DNA from: Pseudobacteriovorax antillogorgiicola
GTDB lineage: Bacteria > Bdellovibrionota_B > Oligoflexia > Oligoflexales > Oligoflexaceae
Reading direction: 5' to 3'
NCBI RefSeq assembly: GCF_900177345.1
Contig: NZ_FWZT01000011.1
Span: 155,650 to 219,649 of the forward strand
DNA: 64,000 bases
Shown: positions 38,706 through 47,700 of the stretch, piece after piece
Position numbering within the stretch: position 1 is the first letter of the stretch
Layout: each line of letters opens with the position of its first letter
Made by a program: the position numbers and the translations under genes
Notes under the pieces: model-generated
Told to the model about the DNA's origin: nothing
Databases searched by the model: none
Seen by the model: the letters and a program-made list of their open reading frames with translations, nothing else

Positions 38706-40763
38706 ATGAAACTTTATGTCACCCTAACAATCTTATTTTGGATTGGAATCGCACAAGCCAACCATTTTGAAGATGTCATGGATCTCGAAATAGGAGACGA
38801 AGCAAGCGTATTTTCAATTATTCACACTGCCCTTGATCAAGCTGATTATGACAAGGCATATGCCTATATTGGCTTTTATAGTCAGTTTCCAAACGAATTT
38901 AAGAATAGAGAGATAGAGTTCAACGACTTTATCAACGAATGGAAAAACGATAGTGAGATACCTAATTTTATCGCTAAGGAGATCGCATTTCATTTTGCGA
39001 TTTCACGGGCAAACATTAATTCAGGCAACAAAGCTAGTCTTGAAGCATACTTTCCCGGTGTCATAGGATGGTATAATTGGCGCATATCTAACCCCACGCA
39101 AGGTCTCGATAGTGGACAATTTTCTTACTCAAATGATTTGCCTGACGTTGAAAAGGAGACATTTCAAACGTCTGTGTCAATAAATACTGAAGAAGCAAAT
39201 CCAGATGACCTTTGGTTTGATGAGCAATTAGGAAGGCTTCAAAGATTAATCGATCACCTAGAATTTAGTGCTCAACAACAAGAAGACTATCTTGAAATTC
39301 TGGAGCTTGGCTCAGCATTAACGCAGAGTTTGATCAACAAGCAATACAAGGATAACGTAACCAAGGGGTGGAATCAAACAACATGGAACAGTCAGTCAAG
39401 ACGTCTAGCAAGTGAAATCTACAATGCGGCCTATACTATCCAAGACCTAAGGTCCAATTCTAATGCATTCTCAGATATAGTCAGCGAATTTAGTGATCTA
39501 GTCGATGAAACCTGGGGTACGAATAACTTCCTAACTCCTTATAGGAACCTATTGTTGACAGAAGCTAGCGCATCGCTCTATGCCTACTTGTGGCCTGAAG
39601 AGAACTTTGAAACAAAGACATCGAGTACGGCTCTCCAACTAGTAAATAATCACCTGTACTGGTCTAATAGCTTCCAGTCGGTAGTAATATCGTATATGGC
39701 TGAAATATCTGATTATCTAGTAGACATTAAAGATCTTCCTCATAGACTTTTAGCACTACAGATGTTGACCAATTCCCCACTCAACTATGAATCATTAAGA
39801 CCAACCGAACCAGCTAACTATCATCAAGTAGGCGGGATCTCGACAACGCCTGGTTGGATCGAAAAACTAGAAAACCTCTCTGAAGTTTTTGCATTAAACT
39901 ATCACAATGAGCTAGCATGCCCTGCCATACAAACAAATGGGTTCGATAGAACCTACTCGAGTGAATCCAATACATTTATCAAAAATGAAATTACATCGAT
40001 GGTTCCTGTGAGATACCTGCCAGACCCAAATACAGGGGATATGAGTGAATCATCATTCTATCACAATAAGTTTTCGAGTTGTGAAACATTAGTATCATTC
40101 TATGGTCACCTCATGGAGATTCTCTTATCAGATATAGAGCGGAGTAAAGCCAAACTTAATAGTAACTCAGATGATTGTGTTTCAAGGTGGGTTGATAATC
40201 TATCAAGTGGTTCAGTTCGTCAAAATAGTTCTTCTGATGCTTGTGACCTCTACTCTTTGGGAACCCTCGTCTCAAACGAGTCCCAAGCATCAGCAATCTA
40301 TGATTCATCTGAACTTAAGGAAAAGCTCTACTTTGCTTTGAATAATAATAATCCAAGTGTTCCAGAAACAATCGATCAAGCTTGGCAAAACTCAAACGGC
40401 GGCTTTGGCGAGCAGTTCTTATGCCTTCAATGGCGAGACTACACAGTTGGTAAAATTGCACCAGAGGCTACTGAGTATGGTTTTATTCAAGAGCGATTTG
40501 ACTATCTAGTCAACTATCTATTCTTGGTGGCTATGGTTCACAACGATCAAGTGCTGGAGAGAGGGTTTGATCGCGATATCAATCTTACTATTGATAAGGT
40601 TCAGATTTCCCCTAATCAGTGTAAGATTCCACTTGCGATATTCCACCCTATCCCTGGGATGGATCCAATCGTTGATGACAAAGCAATGTATCGTAATGCG
40701 CTTACAAAAATTCTTAATATGAGTTCTGGAGTTGCAAGCATTCGTCCTTTGCCTTTGCCATGA
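38706..40763 (+). CDS. Exported 685-residue protein, unknown function
   Basis: Signal peptide MKLYVTLTILFWIGIAQA followed by a long, mostly helical, Asn/Ser/Glu-rich mature protein with six or so Cys and no motif I recognise. It begins one base after the protease stop and ends 44 bases before the ATG of the 1266-residue lipoprotein, so it is part of the same transcription unit. Its size and position suggest that it is a structural partner of the downstream lipoprotein/Rhs pair, but there is no sequence proof. Confidence 0.65.
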   Translation: MKLYVTLTILFWIGIAQANHFEDVMDLEIGDEASVFSIIHTALDQADYDKAYAYIGFYSQFPNEFKNREIEFNDFINEWKNDSEIPNFIAKEIAFHFAISRANINSGNKASLEAYFPGVIGWYNWRISNPTQGLDSGQFSYSNDLPDVEKETFQTSVSINTEEANPDDLWFDEQLGRLQRLIDHLEFSAQQQEDYLEILELGSALTQSLINKQYKDNVTKGWNQTTWNSQSRRLASEIYNAAYTIQDLRSNSNAFSDIVSEFSDLVDETWGTNNFLTPYRNLLLTEASASLYAYLWPEENFETKTSSTALQLVNNHLYWSNSFQSVVISYMAEISDYLVDIKDLPHRLLALQMLTNSPLNYESLRPTEPANYHQVGGISTTPGWIEKLENLSEVFALNYHNELACPAIQTNGFDRTYSSESNTFIKNEITSMVPVRYLPDPNTGDMSESSFYHNKFSSCETLVSFYGHLMEILLSDIERSKAKLNSNSDDCVSRWVDNLSSGSVRQNSSSDACDLYSLGTLVSNESQASAIYDSSELKEKLYFALNNNNPSVPETIDQAWQNSNGGFGEQFLCLQWRDYTVGKIAPEATEYGFIQERFDYLVNYLFLVAMVHNDQVLERGFDRDINLTIDKVQISPNQCKIPLAIFHPIPGMDPIVDDKAMYRNALTKILNMSSGVASIRPLPLP

Positions 40764-40807
40764 TCTCGTAGTGCAGTTAATTTCACGTGAATTTCGGAGA
40801 ATCAAGA

Positions 40808-43800
40808 ATGAAAGTTAGGATAGGCCAATACTTCCTCATGGGAGTGGCTTTGGCATCTTGTAGTAGCCAAGAACAAGAAGGCTCACAGCTTAAGAACTAT
40901 ACAAACCCTATTATTATTACAGAGGATTCATACCCTATTCTTTTTCAAGAAAGGGAGTTTGATTCATGGATAAAGAAGGAAATTGAGACTGCTGAAGTAT
41001 CGCTTCAAAAAGCCGAATCTTATTTAAAGGACGAAGCAAAGAAACGGAATCGTGATCTCGATGGATACCTGAGTACAATCGACTATACAGAATTTTCGCG
41101 ATGTTTAACTGGAGATATTAGTAACAGTAACGAATGCGCAGGCAAGTCGACATTACCTCCTGCAGTAGAGTATTTTAGTCTCCAAGCTATTCAAAAGTAT
41201 ACTGAGGTCCTTAACTTACTTGCAGGTGAACGAAGGAGTGAAGTTGAACTCGATCAATTCGTAGATAATGGTTGCGTTGGTAGCTTGACTGAAGGTGAGC
41301 GCTACCTATGTGAAGAGATCGTATTAATGACTACTCTTTACGAAGAATCTTACCGTCAACAGTTCATCTACTATTTTGGTAAAAATCCTTCTGACCAAGA
41401 GATGGATGAAGAAAATATTACCAGACCTGAAGATTTTCCTGAAATAGTGGAGAATTCAAGTGACGCCTTTCAAAAGTATATTCTTTATGGTCAGATGGCT
41501 GAAGAAATTCGTGAGAAACTAGTAAACTATCAAGTTCAAATTGAAAACAAAGTCTTGCAGTTGACTCAGGGTCAACTTCTTGAGGGGCAAGTTCATGAGA
41601 TTCCGTACCTTTCCGTAGTTGGCACACCCAAAGATTTCTTAAATTGGGTCGAAAAATATGCGAATAAGGTTCAAAATTCAGCAGATAATCTTCTCCTCAA
41701 GAAGGAAAAAATAATCGTTCTGAGAAAAAATGGACTTGACACTAGTAACACCAAAGCAAACTACCTCGAAAAAATAAGCACCTTAGAGAGCAATCTTACA
41801 GTCAACAATATTGAAGATGAGACCCTTGCCACTGAGGATGATTTCTTCGAAGAAAGTGTTGCAAAAACTCAGGCACAGATAGCAAATACACAGAGAAAAT
41901 TCAGTACCGAGATGCGCTCGGTTTTAGGGAACACAAATGAAGTGGAGTTCTTAAATCAATTCAAAGTGAAACTGAAACCTAACAGTGCTAGAGCTGACTT
42001 CCCAACGGTTACAATCCCTGTTGGTTTCAATGGGCTTATCGACATCAATGGTGGACCAACGAAGTATCGTGCAAACGCAGTTTATCATGGAGAGATTGAA
42101 GCTTATAGCTGGTTAAGCAAAGGTTTCAAGAAAGCTAAACGCTGGGTTAAGAAAAAAGTCGTACCCCCGCTCAAACAATGTGCTTTAGGTGGCGCTGTAG
42201 GTGGAGCAACAGGATGCTTAGCAAACGTCGCATCGGGAGGGAAAATAGGTAAAGCTGTTAAGAAGCATATCACTCCTCATAAACTCGACAAAATTGAGAT
42301 AAAGAATCAAAATAAAATCGATAAATTTATGAAGCAAGTCCCCAACCAAATGGTTGCTATGAAAAGCTTCCTAGAGATCAAGCCTCATGAGGGAAACAAT
42401 TATGCAACAATGAATCAGATGATTCGTGAGCTAGAAGACCTTCCGTTACCAAAGCTTGAGAGCAATGTTGTCAATGCGGTAACCGATCTGAATGGCTATC
42501 TAGTTTCGGAAAGTAATGGAGTCAGTTCAGGAAGAAGCACAGGAACTAGCACAGGTAAAAGTAAGAGTATCGGAGTCTCTATGGGTACATCCAAGGGATA
42601 CTCTAACTCCAATGGAAGCAGTATTAATGGAGGTGTGAGCTTTGTAGTTAGCGCTGGAGTTGGTGCAAACATCGGGAAGTCTGAATCGATAGGTTTTAGT
42701 GAATCTGTTAACAAGGGTGAGAGCGCAAGTCAGGGGACAAGCACCGGTCTCAGCGTTGGCAAAACTGCGGGACTCAGTATTCAAGTGGGGTACTATCATC
42801 CTAATGCTGAGTACCCTAACCTGAGACTGGGCATGCTTGTCGCCGAAGTCTATTGCGGCCCATCTACGGCCGATTCTTCACTTATGGCCATCTATCCAAT
42901 AGGAATAAAGAACTTCATTCCTATCGATTCACAAGAATTGACGACAGAAAATGGAAGCCGTTGCTCGGAAGACCTTACACTTCGCCTGATTGTAAATGAT
43001 GATTTAGATCACACACATGATATTTGCAGGCCTGGATTTGATTGCAACAGCAACGATGAGATTCCCATCGATATTGCACTATACTCCGATACCCAGTCTA
43101 ACTTTAAAGACATGGTCGATATTTTTGCAGATGATGGCTTTAAGCAAACAGTCCGCGATGCGGCTTATTCAAGCGACCCAGTCAACAACGCACGAAATAT
43201 CTTTAGGCAAGCTGCCAATGAAAAGAGTATACCATCCGTGCTAATAAACAAGTTTATGCATGTTGTTGATAATGCGGTTTCTATTCAGCTTGATCTGAAA
43301 AAGCTGGAGGAAATTGCCTTAAAGCGGAGTAAGCTTAGTAACAGTCATAAAATTCTTGAGCAAAAAAAGGTAAACTTAGCTGCCCAATTGGATTTCGCAC
43401 GTTACTTGGTCGACAACACTAACCAATCGCTTGACTATCAAAAAAACTTAGAGGGTCTATATTCGAGTGAGTACGAAATTGAACGAGGCAAGCTACTCTT
43501 CTATTTAGAAAGACTTAGCTATTGGCTCGGAATCTACGAAAAATCTAAGTTATACCATAATTTTTCTTCTCTACCCATCGATGTAAGTGCATTTATTCGA
43601 GGCGAGTTTCTACGCAATCTTCAAGGTGCCTCTACTGAAGAAGACATTGAAGACTATCGCTCAGATCTCAAATCGAAAGATCTCGTCGAGAAAATTCAAC
43701 AGTTCATCAGTAGTGAACAGGATGATAGTTTCGTACGTGACCTAGTAACACAGAATAAGGTTGGCCATTGCTTCATCGATTTTGATACTGTTATTGCAAA

Positions 43801-44608
43801 GAAGCTTGGTATTGATGGGTCTAGTTCAGAAGGGGTTTCATCTTCTATTTTTTCAGAAGAAAAATTCGTAGCTTCGCTTGGCTCCGCGTCTAGGGATGAC
43901 GATCCTGACTTTAATGACAACATCTACCTAGACTTATCAGGCCAGCTGACAGAACAATATGGATATCGAGCAGTTCGCTTCAGAACCGATCCAGCCCTCG
44001 CTTCATCCAATTGGCTGGATCCAGAAGAAGATAGTGCCTTGAAGGCTCGTTCAGCCATAACTAACCCAGATGCTCCTCTTCACTGTAGAGAAGCAAGTAT
44101 GGCCCACTTAGGCAAGCTTCTTGGAGTTAGCTTTACATACGATCATGTTGGTTTTGGATCTCCCGTTTCTTTACAAGCTTACGTGGCAAGACAACCCTTA
44201 ACATGGTCATACGTTGCAGATAGTAGAACTAAGTATTTTAGTAATGAAGTGGGGTCGAGATTTTACACGTTTATCGACTACACAAGCCTCACCGATACAT
44301 GGCAATGGGAACTTCGTTTGAAGCAAGCATATCCAGTAAATCTGTTGAATAGTACGAATACTCTTTCTTCATGCAGAAATGATGATGCATCCATGAACTG
44401 GCATAGTATGGCTTGTATGAGAACACTACTAGGTGATGAAGTTCTTGATTCCAAACTAAGCACACCGATCAAAACAAGTTTCTATAATCAGTATCTAGGT
44501 GGAGATTGGACCCTCTATCTACCAAATACACCGGTATATCAAGAACTCTTTCAATCCTTAAACGGCATGAAAATGCACCTATACTTCACCAATCGCGATC
44601 TGAAGTAA
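40808..44608 (+). CDS. Large lipoprotein with coiled coils and Ser/Gly amphipathic segment; possible TcA-like component
   Basis: The ATG at 40808 (GGAG upstream) gives the lipoprotein signal MKVRIGQYFLMGVALASC; an earlier GTG at 40787 is less likely. Of 1266 residues, about 20-400 and 800-950 are long helical/coiled-coil regions. Residues ~454-490 form a Gly-zipper-like stretch (GGAVGGATG). Residues ~570-665 are a Ser/Gly run in which hydrophobic residues alternate with small polar ones (VSFVVSAGVGANIG...), as in membrane-inserting hairpins of pore-forming toxins. The C-terminus (GGDWTLYLP...MKMHLYFTNRDL) resembles the last beta-sandwich strands of Tc toxin A subunits. It lies directly before the SpvB/TcB-like Rhs gene. 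Role as a TcA analogue is inference. Confidence 0.6.
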   Translation: MKVRIGQYFLMGVALASCSSQEQEGSQLKNYTNPIIITEDSYPILFQEREFDSWIKKEIETAEVSLQKAESYLKDEAKKRNRDLDGYLSTIDYTEFSRCLTGDISNSNECAGKSTLPPAVEYFSLQAIQKYTEVLNLLAGERRSEVELDQFVDNGCVGSLTEGERYLCEEIVLMTTLYEESYRQQFIYYFGKNPSDQEMDEENITRPEDFPEIVENSSDAFQKYILYGQMAEEIREKLVNYQVQIENKVLQLTQGQLLEGQVHEIPYLSVVGTPKDFLNWVEKYANKVQNSADNLLLKKEKIIVLRKNGLDTSNTKANYLEKISTLESNLTVNNIEDETLATEDDFFEESVAKTQAQIANTQRKFSTEMRSVLGNTNEVEFLNQFKVKLKPNSARADFPTVTIPVGFNGLIDINGGPTKYRANAVYHGEIEAYSWLSKGFKKAKRWVKKKVVPPLKQCALGGAVGGATGCLANVASGGKIGKAVKKHITPHKLDKIEIKNQNKIDKFMKQVPNQMVAMKSFLEIKPHEGNNYATMNQMIRELEDLPLPKLESNVVNAVTDLNGYLVSESNGVSSGRSTGTSTGKSKSIGVSMGTSKGYSNSNGSSINGGVSFVVSAGVGANIGKSESIGFSESVNKGESASQGTSTGLSVGKTAGLSIQVGYYHPNAEYPNLRLGMLVAEVYCGPSTADSSLMAIYPIGIKNFIPIDSQELTTENGSRCSEDLTLRLIVNDDLDHTHDICRPGFDCNSNDEIPIDIALYSDTQSNFKDMVDIFADDGFKQTVRDAAYSSDPVNNARNIFRQAANEKSIPSVLINKFMHVVDNAVSIQLDLKKLEEIALKRSKLSNSHKILEQKKVNLAAQLDFARYLVDNTNQSLDYQKNLEGLYSSEYEIERGKLLFYLERLSYWLGIYEKSKLYHNFSSLPIDVSAFIRGEFLRNLQGASTEEDIEDYRSDLKSKDLVEKIQQFISSEQDDSFVRDLVTQNKVGHCFIDFDTVIAKKLGIDGSSSEGVSSSIFSEEKFVASLGSASRDDDPDFNDNIYLDLSGQLTEQYGYRAVRFRTDPALASSNWLDPEEDSALKARSAITNPDAPLHCREASMAHLGKLLGVSFTYDHVGFGSPVSLQAYVARQPLTWSYVADSRTKYFSNEVGSRFYTFIDYTSLTDTWQWELRLKQAYPVNLLNSTNTLSSCRNDDASMNWHSMACMRTLLGDEVLDSKLSTPIKTSFYNQYLGGDWTLYLPNTPVYQELFQSLNGMKMHLYFTNRDLK

Positions 44609-44627
44609 GGTTAGTCTGACAACGGGC

Positions 44628-44692
44628 TAGAGGAAGTAACGGCTTCCTCTAGCAGCAGCGCCCGATGATCTCGCGAAGATCACAACGCTGCT
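44628..44692 (+). promoter_or_regulatory. Two consecutive hairpins in the leader of the Rhs gene
   Basis: TAGAGGAAG-TAACGG-CTTCCTCTA (44628-44651) is a perfect nine-base stem. AGCAGCG (44654-44660) pairs with CGCTGCT (44686-44692) around an inner GATCT/AGATC stem. No T tract follows. They lie between the lipoprotein and Rhs genes and could tune expression (attenuation, RNA processing) rather than terminate. Confidence 0.45.
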
Positions 44693-44749
44693 CCAGTTAC
44701 TTAACTAGTTCCTCTAGGGACTCTTCCTAGGTATAAATGAAAGGCCACT

Positions 44750-47700
44750 ATGAGATCTTGTTCTTTGTTAATACTCTTACTTTTATCAACATCTGTAGTA
44801 GAAGCGTCTCCGTATGCTTTTGAACAAGATCCAAGTGGCTTAGATCCAACTAAAGTGAGTTTACCTGAAAAAAACGGAACCCTGCTTAGCTTCGATGGCA
44901 AAAGTAAGGTTAACGGTTTTACAGGTAATCTTAGCTATACAATTCCAGTCGACTACCCGAAATGGCGAGATCTCTGGAAGTTACCCTCTATATCCTACTC
45001 ATCACAAGGAGGTAATGGGATCCTTGGCCAAGGATTCTCAATGGGCTTCCCTAGGCTATTTAGAACAACTCAATATGGAGTTCCAAATGAGAATTCTTCT
45101 ATTCACTCCTCGCTAGATGGAGAGCTAAGCCTTCAATCCGATGGAAACTTGCTGCCCCGAATTAACAGAAGCTGGCACAGATATGAGAAGCATGGTGACG
45201 GCTACCGATTAGACCTTGGAAAGAAGAAGCTATACTTTGGTCAAAGCAGTGCAACTAGATTAGGAAATGGAAAGTTCATAAGTGAGTGGCTTCTTGATTG
45301 GGTTGAAGACTCCTATGGGAATAGATTAGTATTTAGTTATGAACATCTAGTTGATGATCGATACTCGATCCTCAAGAATATTTTCTTCGTGAATCAAGAT
45401 GGCAGCACAATATATGCTAGCAACTTTGAGTACGAAGAACGAGGAGACAAGTGGACAAACAACCGTAAAGGTTACGCGCAGAAAATTAGCATGCGCTTAA
45501 CATCAATCACTCAATATTGGAATCAAAGCAAAATAGGCTTAACAGCTCTAAAAGAGCAGCTCAAGAATCAAGATTTCAAAAACCTCGTGAGAATTAACCA
45601 ACTAGCTCTAGGTTACGAAGAACAAGGCATATCTAGTCGTAGCCTTCTGACTAGTTTTCAAAAACTGGGCAATAGTGATAGTGATACCACTCCCATTACA
45701 AAACTGTCCTATAGTTCTTCCCCACTTTCAGATGTGGAAGGAATCAACTTAGATTCCAAAAACTTGAACTCTACAGATATCCCAAATCGATCTTCTCTCA
45801 CGCGAACTAATGCAAGTTTCGTGGACTTCAATGGTGATGGATTGACGGATATCCTTGCATTCAAACCAAAAGATAATAAGTGGTTTGTTTGGATCAATAA
45901 AGGTAAGGGTTCATTCAACGAACCAGTTGATCTTGGATTTCATGCCTTCACATTGCAAGCGAAGGTACATACTTTTGGCGATTTTAATGGCGATCGCCGC
46001 ATTGACTTCTTATATAACAGTCAAACAATACTGAATAAGACCCAAGATGGCCTTTGGGGGCCACCAGCAATAAAGCCAAAAGGCCTACCAGCAAGTATTC
46101 CGATGAGCTCTAACGTTGCGGCTTGGGTGGACTTTAATGGAGATAGCAAAATTGACTATATTTTTTATAACTCCACTGGCTTTCTAGTTTATCTTAACGA
46201 TAGTCAAAACTCCGATATAAAGTTCAAGCCTGGTTACGTAGTAAAGGATCCCCAGGATCTCAAAATATACCATAGCCGCCGTAGCAGCGACCTGCGATGG
46301 TTAGACTTCAATGGCGACGGGCTAGCCGATCTCAGTCTCTTCCAATATGCACCGAACAAGCAACAAATAGCCTTTCAAGAGAATCAGGGCGATGGCCATT
46401 TTGGTCCTGTGAGAATATTAAGCTATAAAGGCAATGCCATGCTTAACGTGTCGCGCTATGGAGATATAAATGGCGACGGGCTTACTGACCTCATTTTCTA
46501 CGATGGAATCGTAAACCTAAAAATTCTCATAAATGATGGCCAAGGCGGATTCTCCTCACGTCTGATCCGGCTGGGTAGTGAGTTTAGAAACCATCCCATC
46601 ACTATGCTCGATCTTGGTGATATCAATGGCAATGGATCCACTGACCTGATTTTTGCAGTAAATAGTAAGGCGGCTGGGATCTATTACTTTGACCCTTACC
46701 AAAACCAAAAACACCAAGCGCCATTTCTACTGGAGAAAGTTGAGGATGAATTGGGGCAGCGAAGCGAGTTTACATACGAATCGTCAAGGAATCTCGTATC
46801 CGTAGAAAATCAAGCTGACCAAATTCCAGTAACCCATCAGCTCTTAAAGAAACAAGAACGCTATGCACCAACCTACAAGTTTGACAAAGGGTATAAGATC
46901 AATATTGTCGAGTCAGTAGATTATCGTTACAAGGATGGCTACTTTGACTATGAGCGCAATGAATTTTATGGTTACCAAACGGTAAGCTCTAACCAAGCAC
47001 ACCAGTTGAACAGCAACGGACTCGCTAGTAAAGGCGTAAAGACAGACTGGCATTTTTACACCAAGGAGAATAAAGGTCTTCTAAAAGGTCTCATAAAAGA
47101 TTTAAAAAGATATGATATCGAAAGTAATTTACTTTTTGAAGAAGTCAATAATCGATACGAAACCTTGGCCACGGGCAACAATAGCTGGCACTCTTATACA
47201 TCAGAAAAAGTTACTAAAAGCCAAGAACAAGTTGGGGGCATCAAAACGCGAAAAGTGGCAACGTCCCTAACTCTCAGCTCTGAGCTTATCCCTAGCTCGC
47301 AAACAACATCACACTTCGACGTGAATGGAAATCTATACAGAAAAGTTCACACTCAGTTTGTTACATCACACCCCCTACGATTAATAAATATACCGAAATC
47401 TTTCGAACTAGTAGATCCGAAAGACAACGGAACTGTCCTACGTAAGCGATTGAGTTGGAATGATGACGGCGATCTCGAGGCGGTTTACCGTGGCCCCGCG
47501 AGTGCAGAGATATTCAATAAATCACTTGAATATGATAACTTCGGAAATGTCACTCAGGTGATGAATAGTCTTGGTTATCAGACTACAATCAGCTATGAGC
47601 ATGGCTATGACTTTCTACCATCAGAAGTAGCGAAACAAGTAAGCCTCGAAGACCCCAGTCGTTTCCTCACTGAAGAATATCGTTATGCTATGGACAAAGG

